Shown in pieces: positions 47,655-55,152 of a stretch of DNA of 64,000 nucleotides (within the stretch, counting starts at the first letter, position 1; each line of letters starts with the position of its first letter). A program made the translations under genes and the position numbers. Source of the DNA: Caulobacter radicis (lineage in GTDB: Bacteria; Pseudomonadota; Alphaproteobacteria; Caulobacterales; Caulobacteraceae). The stretch lies in the NCBI RefSeq assembly GCF_003094615.1, contig NZ_QDKO01000041.1, positions 1 to 64,000 on the forward strand, given 5' to 3'. Under the pieces are notes generated by a model. That model was not told the origin of the DNA. It saw only the letters and a list, made by a program, of their open reading frames with translations, and did no database searches.

Positions 47655-48539
47655 GTGAGCCGGCTCGACGACATGGCGCTGTTCGTGGAGGTCATGAAGG
47701 CGCGCAGCTTTCGCGGCGCGGCGGCAAGCCTGGGCATGCCCAGCTCGACCCTGTCGCGCCGCATCGCGACGCTGGAGAAGTCGATCGGCCTGCGGCTGCT
47801 GAACCGCACCACACGCTCGATCGAGCCCACCGAGGCCGGGCAGGTCTATTTCGAGCGGGCCCTGCGGATCGTCGAGGAGGCGCGCATCGCCCACGAGGAG
47901 CTCGGCGAGATGGTCGCCCGGCCGGTCGGGACCCTGCGCGTCTCCCTGCCGGTGGACTTCGCCACCAACTGGCTGGCGCCGCTGCTGCCGCGCTTCGCCG
48001 CGAAATATCCCGGCCTCGACTTCGAGCTGGACCTGACGCCCCGCAATGTCGACCTGGTGGCCGAGCCCTTCGACCTGGCCGTGCGCATGGCCCAGCCGGA
48101 GGGCGCGGGCCTGATCGCCCGGGTGATCGGCCACCTGACGCCGTTCCTCTACGCCTCGCCGGGCTACCTGGCCGCCCATGGCGAGCCCGCCCATCCCGCC
48201 GAGCTTGAGGCCCATGCCTGCCTGGCCATGCCGGGACGGGGCGCCTGGCGCCTGCAGGCGGGGGGCGAGGTCGTCGACATCACCGCCCACGGCCGGTTCC
48301 GCGCCAACAGCGTGGCCCTGCTGAAGCGGTTGGCCGTGCAGGACATGGGCGTCCTGCTGATCCCCGAACGCGTGGTCGCCGACGAGGTGGCGGCCGGCCG
48401 GCTGGTGCGGATCCTTCCAGGCTGGCAGGGGCCGCCAGCCTCGATCTACGCGGTCACCGCCACGCGCCTGCTGCCGGCCAGGACCCAGCGTTTCATCGAT
48501 TTCCTCAGGCAGAACCTGCGCGACGACCCTCACGCATAG
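47655..48539 (+). CDS. LysR-family transcriptional regulator
   Basis: A 294-residue regulator with the N-terminal winged helix (RLDDMALFVEVMKARSFRGA then AASLGMPSSTLSRRIATLEK, residues 3-45) and a periplasmic-binding-like effector domain. I chose GTG 47655, which has GGAG at 7 bases; an in-frame TTG at 47631 is possible. The divergent ene-reductase gene is its likely target. Between them are short dyads (TGTG-N5-CACA at 47597-47609; TGGA-N9-TCCA near 47622-47638) that could be its sites. Its 3' end overlaps the convergent methyltransferase gene by 10 bases. Confidence 0.93.
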   Translation: MSRLDDMALFVEVMKARSFRGAAASLGMPSSTLSRRIATLEKSIGLRLLNRTTRSIEPTEAGQVYFERALRIVEEARIAHEELGEMVARPVGTLRVSLPVDFATNWLAPLLPRFAAKYPGLDFELDLTPRNVDLVAEPFDLAVRMAQPEGAGLIARVIGHLTPFLYASPGYLAAHGEPAHPAELEAHACLAMPGRGAWRLQAGGEVVDITAHGRFRANSVALLKRLAVQDMGVLLIPERVVADEVAAGRLVRILPGWQGPPASIYAVTATRLLPARTQRFIDFLRQNLRDDPHA

Positions 48540-49231
48540 GCCGCCCAGCCGCGCCAGGTGAAGGCCGCGTAGAACAGGGTCACATCGGTGAAGCCAGCCT
48601 CGCGCAGTATGGCCTCGTCCTCTGCCGGGGCGATCATGTTGACGCTGGCGGCCACCGCGTCGCGGGCGCCCCTGGCCTGGACGGGATCGAAGCCCGAGGC
48701 GATCGCGAAGGCGGCGTAGCGGTCGAGCCAGGCGTCGCGCTGGCCAGGATCCTGCGGAAAGCTGCCGTGGGCGGCGACGAAGGGCGCGCCGGGCTTCAGG
48801 CGCCTGCGGATCTCGCGCTCGGTGCGCAGACGCTCGTCGTGGCCCAGGAAGTGCAGGGTCAGGAGGCAGGTCGCCGCGTCGAAATCGCGCTCGGCCACGT
48901 CCTCGACATAGCCCTCGACCAGCTCGATCCGGTCGTTCAGCGGCCCCAGCAGGCGCTGCGCGCCGCGCAGCATCTCGCCCGCCGGGTCGACGCCGACGAA
49001 GGTCCAGCCCGGGTGTGCTTGCGCCAGAGCCTTCAGCTCCAGCCCGCCGCCGGCCCCGACCACCAGCACGCGGGCGTTTTCCGGCGCGCGCTCGGCCAGC
49101 ATCACCCCGCACATCCGGTGCAGGTCGTGGAAGCCCGGCACGAAGCGCGGCGGGCCCTCGGCGTAGCGGGCCACCGCCGCCGGGTCGGAGAAGGCGGCCA
49201 GGAAGTGCTTGGATCCGTCTTCGGTGCGCAT
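48530..49231 (-). CDS. Class I SAM-dependent methyltransferase
   Basis: A 233-residue Rossmann-fold methyltransferase. The SAM-binding motif is VLVVGAGGGLELKALAQAHP, followed by FVGVDPAGEML, then AATCLLTLHFLGHDERL and the RRRLKPGAPFVAAHGSFP strand. The substrate is unknown. I chose ATG 49231, which has GGAG at 9 bases; the frame is open to a GTG at 49279 with no ribosome-binding site. Its last 10 bases overlap the lysR 3' end in convergent orientation. Confidence 0.85.
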   Translation of the reverse strand: MRTEDGSKHFLAAFSDPAAVARYAEGPPRFVPGFHDLHRMCGVMLAERAPENARVLVVGAGGGLELKALAQAHPGWTFVGVDPAGEMLRGAQRLLGPLNDRIELVEGYVEDVAERDFDAATCLLTLHFLGHDERLRTEREIRRRLKPGAPFVAAHGSFPQDPGQRDAWLDRYAAFAIASGFDPVQARGARDAVAASVNMIAPAEDEAILREAGFTDVTLFYAAFTWRGWAAYA

Positions 49232-49366
49232 GGGCAGGGCTCCGCCGTCGTCGACGCCCGCCGGTCGGCCGTCACTCACGTAACTTTATATGTTGCGAGA
49301 ATCGCGGGGCTGCAAGAGGGGGCTGTTCGGCCTTAGGGTGGCGGCAATCAACAAGGAGGGAGCGCC

Positions 49367-50224
49367 ATGAGCCTCTCGGGCAAGACGCTGTTCATCACCG
49401 GGGCCAGCCGGGGCATCGGCCTTTCCATCGCGCTGCGGGCCGCGCGTGACGGGGCCAATGTGGTGGTCGCGGCCAAGACCGCCGATCCGCACCCCAAGCT
49501 GCCGGGCACAATCTACACCGCCGCCGACGAGATCGCCGCGGCCGGGGGGCAGGCCCTGCCGCTGGTGGTAGACGTGCGCGACGAGGCCAGCGTGCAGTCG
49601 GCCGTCGACCAGGCGGTCGAGCGGTTCGGCGGCATCGACATCCTCGTCAACAACGCCTCGGCCATCTCGCTGACCGGCACGCTGTCGACCGACATGAAGC
49701 GCTACGACCTGATGCACCAGGTCAATACGCGCGGCACGTTCCTGACGTCGAAGGCCTGCATCCCGCACCTGAAGAAGGCGGCCAATCCGCATGTGCTGAT
49801 GCTGTCGCCGCCGCTGGACATGTCGCCCCGTTGGTTCGGCGGCCACGTGGCCTACACCATGGCCAAGTTCGGCATGTCGATGTGCGTGCTGGGCATGGCC
49901 AAGGAGTTCGAGGCCGACGGCATCGCGTTCAACGCCCTGTGGCCGCGCACCGGCATCGCCACGGCCGCCATCCAGTTCGCCCTGACCGGCGAGGAGGGAC
50001 TCAAGCACTGCCGCACCCCCGAGATCATGGCCGACGCCGCCCACGCGATCTTCCAAAAGCCGTCGCGCGAGCTCACCGGCCAGTTCCTGATCGACGACAC
50101 GTTCCTCTATGGCGAAGGCGTGCGCGAGTTCGACAAGTACCGCGTCGACCCGACCGCCACCCTGATGCCCGACTTCTTCGTGCCGGAGGACAGCGTCCCG
50201 CCCCCGGGGGTGGTGATCGGTTAG
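49367..50224 (+). CDS. SDR family oxidoreductase, HSDL2-like
   Basis: A 285-residue short-chain dehydrogenase. The cofactor motif is TGASRGIGLSIALRAARDGA (residues 11-30), then NNASAISLTGTLSTDMKRYD, and the catalytic YxxxK in AYTMAKFGMSMC. The long SDR form, with KTADPHPKLPGTIYTAADEI and the C-terminal FLYGEGVREFDKYRVDPTAT, matches hydroxysteroid-dehydrogenase-like 2 proteins. The Ser usually preceding the Tyr appears as VLMLSPPLDM. The substrate is unknown, perhaps a fatty-acyl or steroid derivative. A strong AAGGAGGG ribosome-binding site precedes the ATG. Confidence 0.92.
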   Translation: MSLSGKTLFITGASRGIGLSIALRAARDGANVVVAAKTADPHPKLPGTIYTAADEIAAAGGQALPLVVDVRDEASVQSAVDQAVERFGGIDILVNNASAISLTGTLSTDMKRYDLMHQVNTRGTFLTSKACIPHLKKAANPHVLMLSPPLDMSPRWFGGHVAYTMAKFGMSMCVLGMAKEFEADGIAFNALWPRTGIATAAIQFALTGEEGLKHCRTPEIMADAAHAIFQKPSRELTGQFLIDDTFLYGEGVREFDKYRVDPTATLMPDFFVPEDSVPPPGVVIG

Positions 50225-50240
50225 AGGGCTGCCCCAACAC

Positions 50241-50335
50241 CCGTAAAATCCCCGCGAAAGCGGGGACCCAGGTGTTTTATCGTCGAGCGCGGGCGGTGCA
50301 GAAAAAGCCTGGTTCCCCGCTTTCGCGGGGATTGG
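50241..50335. repeat. Family E inverted repeat, orientation 2
   Basis: Same terminal arms as the copy at 3171-3265. The spacer here (GGTGTTTTATCGTCGAGCGC ... GCAGAAAAAGCC) is the reverse complement of the other spacer apart from a few changes, so the element sits in the opposite orientation. Confidence 0.9.
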
Positions 50336-50357
50336 GCGGATAGATAGTCAACGCTGT

Positions 50358-50415
50358 AGCCCCTCACCCTCCCACGCCTGCGGCGCGGGCCCCACCCTCT
50401 CCCTTTGGGAGAGGT
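50358..50415. repeat. Family A palindromic repeat, single copy
   Basis: AGCCCCTCACCCTCCCACGC, hairpin GCCTGCGGCGCGGGC region, then CCACCCTCTCCCTTTGGGAG. It ends near the stop of the TfoX gene at 50417. Confidence 0.8.
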
Positions 50416-50416
50416 T

Positions 50417-50743
50417 CTATTTTCGCTTCCGCCCCGCCACGGCCAGCGCCCTGTGCGCCCACTCCACCAGCAGGTCCGCATCGTCCATGGCCTCGGCCGG
50501 GGCGCTCCAGTAGGCCATGGGCTTGCCTTCGCCGAAGGGATCGAAGGCATGGCTGCCCGCCGCTTCGAACCGGGGTTTGAGTTCGGCGTCGCCTTTCAGG
50601 TAGAGGGTGTCGTCGTCGAGGATCGCGAAGAACAGGCCATTGGCGTAGATCCCGACCCCGCCGAACATCCGCTTGGGCTTCAGCGCTCCCAGGGGCGCCA
50701 GCTGCTCGAGCACGAACTCCAGGAAGTCTTCCGAAACCGCCAT
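50417..50743 (-). CDS. TfoX N-terminal domain protein
   Basis: A 108-residue protein made of the TfoX N-terminal domain alone: SEDFLEFVLEQLAPLGALKP then KRMFGGVGIYANGLFFAILD, DDTLYLKGDAEL and MAYWSAPAEAMDDADLLVEW are typical. TfoX proteins relate to competence regulation in gammaproteobacteria, but the small single-domain form has no known role. The start codon overlaps that of the divergent GNAT gene (CATG), so neither gene has space for a separate leader. Confidence 0.9.
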   Translation of the reverse strand: MAVSEDFLEFVLEQLAPLGALKPKRMFGGVGIYANGLFFAILDDDTLYLKGDAELKPRFEAAGSHAFDPFGEGKPMAYWSAPAEAMDDADLLVEWAHRALAVAGRKRK

Positions 50744-51221
50744 GCCCGTTACCGTCCGTCCCGCCGCGTCCGAAGACGCCGCCCTGATCCTGTCGTTGAT
50801 CCGCGACCTGGCGGAATACGAGAAGCTGCTGCACGAGGTGGAGGCCACGCAAGCCCACATCGAGGCGGCGCTGTTCTGCGAGGCCCCCAAGGCCTTCTGC
50901 GACATCGCGCTGCTCGACGGCGAGCCGGTGGGGATCGCCCTGTGGTTCTACAACTATTCGACCTTCGTCGGCCGCCACGGGATCTATCTGGAGGACCTGT
51001 TCGTGCGGCCGGCCGCGCGCGGCGCGGGCGCGGGCAAGGCGCTGCTGGCCAATCTGGCGCGCCGCTGCGTGGCCGAGAACCTGGGCCGGCTGGAATGGGC
51101 CGTGCTCGACTGGAACGCCCCGTCGATCGCCTTCTACGACAGCCTCGGGGCTGCGGCGATGGACGAGTGGACCGTGCGGCGGATGACCGGGGATGCACTG
51201 GCGAAGCTGGCCCAGGCCTGA
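50742..51221 (+). CDS. GNAT family N-acetyltransferase
   Basis: A 159-residue acetyltransferase with VTVRPAASEDAALILSLIRD, the spermidine/diamine-acetyltransferase-like FYNYSTFVGRHGIYLEDLFV and the acetyl-CoA loop RPAARGAGAGKALLANLARR. WAVLDWNAPSIAFYDSLGA is typical of the SAT/diamine group, so a polyamine or amino-compound substrate is plausible. Start codon ATG 50742 overlaps the TfoX-gene start on the other strand. Confidence 0.92.
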   Translation: MPVTVRPAASEDAALILSLIRDLAEYEKLLHEVEATQAHIEAALFCEAPKAFCDIALLDGEPVGIALWFYNYSTFVGRHGIYLEDLFVRPAARGAGAGKALLANLARRCVAENLGRLEWAVLDWNAPSIAFYDSLGAAAMDEWTVRRMTGDALAKLAQA

Positions 51222-51235
51222 GCACGAAATCCTAG

Positions 51236-51319
51236 CCCTTCGACAGGCTCAGGGTGAGGATTTCGAATGCCGGCGCCTGCCCTGACCCTCATCCTGAGCT
51301 TGTCGAAGGACGAGGGTCA
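51236..51319. repeat. Family D inverted repeat
   Basis: CCCTTCGACAGGCTCAGGGT and CATCCTGAGCTTGTCGAAGG face each other around about 35 bases, between the convergent GNAT and MFS genes. Confidence 0.87.
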
Positions 51320-51327
51320 CACGCCGC

Positions 51328-52590
51328 CTATTCCAGCCGGTCGGCCTTCCTCAGCGCCGGGAACAGCCAGGCCCACAGGCCCGTGACGCCGATGGCGCCC
51401 AGCCCGCCGAACACCACGCCCCGCACCGGACCCAGCAGCCAGGCGACCGCGCCGCTCTCGACCTCGCCCAGCTCGTTGGAGGCGCTGATGAACACGCCCG
51501 AGACGGCCGAGACGCGTCCGCGCATGGCGTCGGGGGTGACCAGCTGCACCAGGGTCTGGCGCACATAGACCGACAGCATGTCGGCCCCGCCCAGCACCGC
51601 GAGCGCCGCCACCGACAGCCAGACGAGGTTGGACAGGCCGAAGACGACGGTGGCCGCGCCGAACACCGCCACGCCCGCGAACATGATCCGGCCGGCGTGG
51701 CGGCGGATCGGGTTGCTGGCCAGGTAGATCGCCACGAGGGTCGCGCCGATGGCCGGCGAGGCGCGCAGCAGGCCAAAGCCGCTGGGGCCGATGTGCAGCA
51801 CGTCGCGGGCGAAGACCGGCAGCAGGGCGGTGGCCCCGCCCAGGATCACCGCGAACAGGTCGAGCGAGATCGAGCCGAAGACGATCTTGTTGTTCCACAC
51901 ATAGGCCAGCCCCTCCTTGATCAGTTCGAGGCGCGAGCCGCTCTGGGCCTCGGGCGTGGTGGACTTGCGGATCGCCGACAGCAGCAGCAGGCCGACCACG
52001 TACAGCGCCGCCGCCCCGCCGAAGGCCACGCCCGCGGAGAAGTGCAGCAGGGCGCCGCCCAGGGCCGGGCCGGCGATCGAGGCGCCCTGCCAGGCCAGCG
52101 AGTTCCAGGCGATGGCGCGCGGCAGCAGCGGCCGCGGCACCAGCATCGGCCCCATGGCGCTGACGGCTGGCGACATGAAGGCCCGGCTGGCGCCGAAGCA
52201 CGCCGCCATGGTGAAGATCGGCCACAGGGTGTGGAGCCCCCGCACGGCCATGAACAGCAGAACCGACACGCTGACGATGTCGACGCCCAAGGTGAGCATG
52301 GCGATGTGCTTGCGGCTGCGGCGGTCGGCCGTCTCGCCGGCGATCAGGGTCAGCAGGAACAGCGGCACGAACTGCGCCAGGCCGATCAGGCTGACCAGCA
52401 GCGCCGACTCCCGGATCGAGTGGGTCATGCGGGCGATGTCGTAGACGTACCAGCCGAGGGTCACGGCCTGGACCTGCACGCCCAGGGTGCCGACGAACCG
52501 CGCCCCCCAGAACAGCAGGTAGTCGCGCTGGCGCAGCAGGGCGCGGGTCGAGGTGTCGGGATCGGCGGGGAGGGCGGCGGCGTCTGACAT
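51328..52590 (-). CDS. MFS transporter, EntS/MFS_3 type
   Basis: A 420-residue inner-membrane transporter with about 11-12 hydrophobic segments. The loop 2-3 motif is LIAGETADRRSRKHIAML, and the first part YLLFWGARFVGTLGVQVQAV then TLGWYVYDI is typical of the MFS_3/EntS group of exporters. The substrate is unknown. I chose ATG 52590 (MSDAAALPADPDTS); the frame is open to 52704 but the family begins near here. It stands alone. Confidence 0.9.
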   Translation of the reverse strand: MSDAAALPADPDTSTRALLRQRDYLLFWGARFVGTLGVQVQAVTLGWYVYDIARMTHSIRESALLVSLIGLAQFVPLFLLTLIAGETADRRSRKHIAMLTLGVDIVSVSVLLFMAVRGLHTLWPIFTMAACFGASRAFMSPAVSAMGPMLVPRPLLPRAIAWNSLAWQGASIAGPALGGALLHFSAGVAFGGAAALYVVGLLLLSAIRKSTTPEAQSGSRLELIKEGLAYVWNNKIVFGSISLDLFAVILGGATALLPVFARDVLHIGPSGFGLLRASPAIGATLVAIYLASNPIRRHAGRIMFAGVAVFGAATVVFGLSNLVWLSVAALAVLGGADMLSVYVRQTLVQLVTPDAMRGRVSAVSGVFISASNELGEVESGAVAWLLGPVRGVVFGGLGAIGVTGLWAWLFPALRKADRLE

Positions 52591-52660
52591 TTCGGCGCGG
52601 ACCCTGCTCCTTGGGACGAAGCGTCGCAATCGCGTTTGTCTCATAAGGCCGTCGATTTCG

Positions 52661-52687
52661 TTGACGTGGGGGTCATAGCGCCCTATG
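52661..52687 (+). promoter_or_regulatory. Candidate promoter for the GNAT gene at 52855
   Basis: TTGACGT, 14 bases, then CCTATGCC, a fair match to the Caulobacter housekeeping consensus. It would give a leader of about 160 bases, which is long, so the call is tentative. The rest of the 264-base gap 52591-52854 must contain the divergent MFS promoter; I see nothing else in it. Confidence 0.3.
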
Positions 52688-52854
52688 CCGCGCGCCTCTG
52701 CCATGGGGAGAGCGCCGCCGATGCGACGCCAACGACGAACCTGCGCCGCGCGGACCGCCGTCCGCGCCTAACGCCCCCCCGGGAACGGCGGCCGTCGCGG
52801 CCGCGTCACGCGCCGGGGATAAATCCCCGTTCGCACCCGGATCCTCGTCGCCTC

Positions 52855-53376
52855 ATGACCGCTTCCTCCGCCGCCCTTCTTCCGCAAGACGCCCCCTCGA
52901 TCGAACTCGAGGCCCCGCAGCACGCCGCCGCCGTCGAGGCGCTGGTCGACCGCGCCTTCGGGCCCGGCCGCTTCGCCAAGTCGTCCGAGCGGCTGCGCGA
53001 GACCAACCATAAGCTCGACGACTGCTCGTTCGTGGCCCTGCGCGGCGAGGCGGTGATCGGCAGCGTGCGGCTGTGGCCGGTGACGATCGGCGGCAAGCCC
53101 GCCGCGTTCCTGGGGCCGCTGGCCGTCGATTCCGAGCAGCGCAGCGCGGGCCTGGGCCAGGCCCTGGTCGAGGCCGCCTGCCAGGCGGCGACGCAGGCCG
53201 GCTGGAGCGCCGTGCTGCTGGTGGGCGACGCGCCCTACTTCACCCGCATCGGCTTTTCGGCCGTCCCCGCCGCCAAGGTCGTCATGCCCGGCCCGGCCGA
53301 CCAGCGCCGGGTGCTGCTCAAGGCCCTGGTTCCCGGCGGGGATGAGGGTTTCGAGGGGCGCGTGGCGGTTCGCTAG
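52855..53376 (+). CDS. GNAT family N-acetyltransferase, YhbS-like
   Basis: A 173-residue acetyltransferase: HAAAVEALVDRAFGPGRFAK then SSERLRETNHKLDDCSFVAL, FLGPLAVDSEQRSAGLGQAL (acetyl-CoA loop) and VLLVGDAPYFTRIGFSAVPA match the YhbS group, which may act on small molecules or ribosome-linked targets. I chose ATG 52855. The nearest upstream start would lie in the promoter region. The gene stands alone. Confidence 0.9.
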   Translation: MTASSAALLPQDAPSIELEAPQHAAAVEALVDRAFGPGRFAKSSERLRETNHKLDDCSFVALRGEAVIGSVRLWPVTIGGKPAAFLGPLAVDSEQRSAGLGQALVEAACQAATQAGWSAVLLVGDAPYFTRIGFSAVPAAKVVMPGPADQRRVLLKALVPGGDEGFEGRVAVR

Positions 53377-53449
53377 GGCTTCACGCCTGGCCTCAGGGGC
53401 GAAAACCCCATCCCCCGGGTCGCGCCGCTGGCGCGGCCCGCCCGGGGCA

Positions 53450-53532
53450 GGCTTCGACAGGCTCAGGATGAGGTTTTTCTGCTGCCCGAGTCCTTACATG
53501 GTCTTCATCCTGAGCTTGTCGAAGGACGAGGA
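53450..53532. repeat. Family D inverted repeat, next to a partial module G
   Basis: GCTTCGACAGGCTCAGGATG and CATCCTGAGCTTGTCGAAGG around about 38 bases. Just before it, 53413-53448 (CCCCCGGGTCGCGCCGCTGG then CGCGGCCCGCCCGGGGC) resembles module G. Confidence 0.85.
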
Positions 53533-53609
53533 CCACACACCGAAGCAGCCTGTGAGACCATCCCCAGGCTTCGCTTGAGCATAGGGCGCGCATGACCTAA
53601 CTGAGGTCC

Positions 53610-54170
53610 ATGCCCTCAGACACAGCCAGCACCGGACTCGACGGCGTCGCCCAGGCCGCGAAAGCGGCGGGCGGCAAGGGCCTGCCGCCGGTGCACCTGT
53701 GGAACCCGCCCCACTGCGGCGACATCGACATCCGCATCGCCAGGGACGGCGTCTGGTTTCACGAGGGCACGCCGATCGGCCGCGAGGCCCTGGTGCGCCT
53801 GTTCTCGACCATCCTGCGGCGCGACCCCGACGGCTTCCACCTGGTCACCCCGGTGGAGAAGATGAGGATCACGGTCGAGGACGCGCCGTTCATCGCCGTG
53901 CGGGTCGACCGCGACGGCGAGGCCCTGCGCTTCCTGACAAATGTCGGCGACGAAGTCGTGGCCGGTCCCGACCACGCCATCCGCGTGATGGAGGATCCGG
54001 AAACCGGCGAGCCGCGGCCCTATCTGCACGTGCGGCGAGGCCTTGAGGCGCTGATCGCCCGCCCGGTGTTCTACGAACTGGTCGAGATGGCGAGCGAGCG
54101 CGACACCCCCGACGGCCGGCGCTTCGGCGTCGCCTCGAACGGCGCCTGGTTTTCGGTGGGGCCCGCATGA
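53610..54170 (+). CDS. DUF1285 domain-containing protein
   Basis: A 186-residue soluble protein of the DUF1285 family: NPPHCGDIDIRIARDGVWFH then EGTPIGREALVRLFSTILRR, VEKMRITVEDAPFIAVRVDR, and LHVRRGLEALIARPVFYELV. The fold is known from structural genomics, but no function is established. Its stop overlaps the Nudix gene start (ATGA), and the order DUF1285-Nudix-cca recurs in alphaproteobacteria, so it may act in RNA or coenzyme housekeeping; that is inference. Confidence 0.9.
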   Translation: MPSDTASTGLDGVAQAAKAAGGKGLPPVHLWNPPHCGDIDIRIARDGVWFHEGTPIGREALVRLFSTILRRDPDGFHLVTPVEKMRITVEDAPFIAVRVDRDGEALRFLTNVGDEVVAGPDHAIRVMEDPETGEPRPYLHVRRGLEALIARPVFYELVEMASERDTPDGRRFGVASNGAWFSVGPA

Positions 54171-54823
54171 TCCCCCAGACCGACGCGGCGGCCCGGCGGG
54201 CCTTCATCAGGAGCCGGCTCGATCCGATCGAGGCCTATGACCCCTGCCTGAAGAACGACTGGCGCTCGGACTTCGACCTCAATCCGGGCCTTAGGATCGA
54301 CAATCCCCACGCCCTGCGGCCGGCCGCCGTGCTGATCGGCCTGGTGCAGAGGCCCGAGAGCCTGAACGTCATCCTCACCCGCCGCTCCGACACCCTGCGC
54401 AGCCACACCGGCCAGATCGCCTTTCCCGGCGGCCGCTGCGATCCGGGCGAGACGCCGTGGGGCACGGCCCTGCGCGAGGCCAACGAGGAGGTGGGCCTTG
54501 ATCCCCGCTTCGTCGAGGTGGCCGGCCTGATCCAGGGCTACGCCACCGTGACCGGCTTCCACGTCACGCCGGTGGTCGGGTTCGTCGATCCCGACTGCGA
54601 GCTGATCGCCAACCCCGACGAGGTGGCCGACGTCTTCGAGACGCCGTTCGACTTTCTGATGGACCCGGCCAACCACCAGCGCCAGCACCGCGACACGCCC
54701 ACGGGCCGCCGGTTCTTCTACGCCATGCCGTGGAACGAGCGGTTCATCTGGGGCGCGACGGCCGGCATGCTGCGGGCGCTGTACGAGCGGCTGCACCCCG
54801 AGAGCGTCGCGGTCGAGGCTTAG
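54167..54823 (+). CDS. Nudix CoA pyrophosphatase (NudL-like)
   Basis: A 218-residue Nudix hydrolase of the CoA-diphosphatase group. The Nudix box is GGRCDPGETPWGTALREANEE followed by VGL, preceded by RRSDTLRSHTGQIAFP (the LR-x-H-x-GQ-x-x-FPGG signature of CoA pyrophosphatases). The C-terminal FFYAMPWNERFIWGATAGML is also typical. It should hydrolyse CoA or its derivatives to 3',5'-ADP and phosphopantetheine. It is translationally coupled to DUF1285. Confidence 0.94.
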   Translation: MIPQTDAAARRAFIRSRLDPIEAYDPCLKNDWRSDFDLNPGLRIDNPHALRPAAVLIGLVQRPESLNVILTRRSDTLRSHTGQIAFPGGRCDPGETPWGTALREANEEVGLDPRFVEVAGLIQGYATVTGFHVTPVVGFVDPDCELIANPDEVADVFETPFDFLMDPANHQRQHRDTPTGRRFFYAMPWNERFIWGATAGMLRALYERLHPESVAVEA

Positions 54824-54849
54824 CGAGCAGCTTCCAGGCCCCCAAGGAT

Positions 54850-54994
54850 CGTCATCCCGGCCCCCCGGGTCGCGCGAAGCGCGCCCGAGGACAGGCTCCG
54901 CGAAGCGGAGAGCCGGGACCCAGGAGCCGGCGCACTGCGGTTCCCCTGGGTCCCGGCTCTGCGGCCCGCTGCGCGGGCCTCCGGCCGGGATGAC
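54850..54994. repeat. Family F inverted repeat carrying module G
   Basis: Outer arms GTCATCCCGGCC and GGCCGGGATGAC, inner arms AGCCGGGACCCAGGAGCCGG and CCCCTGGGTCCCGGCTCTGC. Module G (CCCGGGTCGCGCGAAGCGCG then CCCGAGGACAGGCTCCGCG, 54863-54903) sits in the left arm. Confidence 0.85.
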
Positions 54995-55152
54995 GAGTTT
55001 TGATGTGGGACGAGGTGCGAGTCCGACAGTTGGGGACGACGACGTTTCCGCACTTGGCGTGAGCGTCCATTCCCTGAAATAGTCGTTTGAAAGCAGGACG
55101 TACCGCCCGCGCCAACGGGAGGCGGCCTGCCGTTGCGTAAGGGGGATGTCGC
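54995..55152. other. Non-coding stretch before cca
   Basis: No gene and no clear hairpin. It must contain the ribosome-binding site (AAGGGGGAT, 55138-55146) and possibly a promoter for cca; I see no good -35/-10 pair. Confidence 0.5.

Noticed and set aside
45850..54823. A genomic island between ccrM and cca
   Set aside because: The genes are typical accessory metabolism, but there is no integrase, tRNA, direct-repeat boundary or visible base-composition change.
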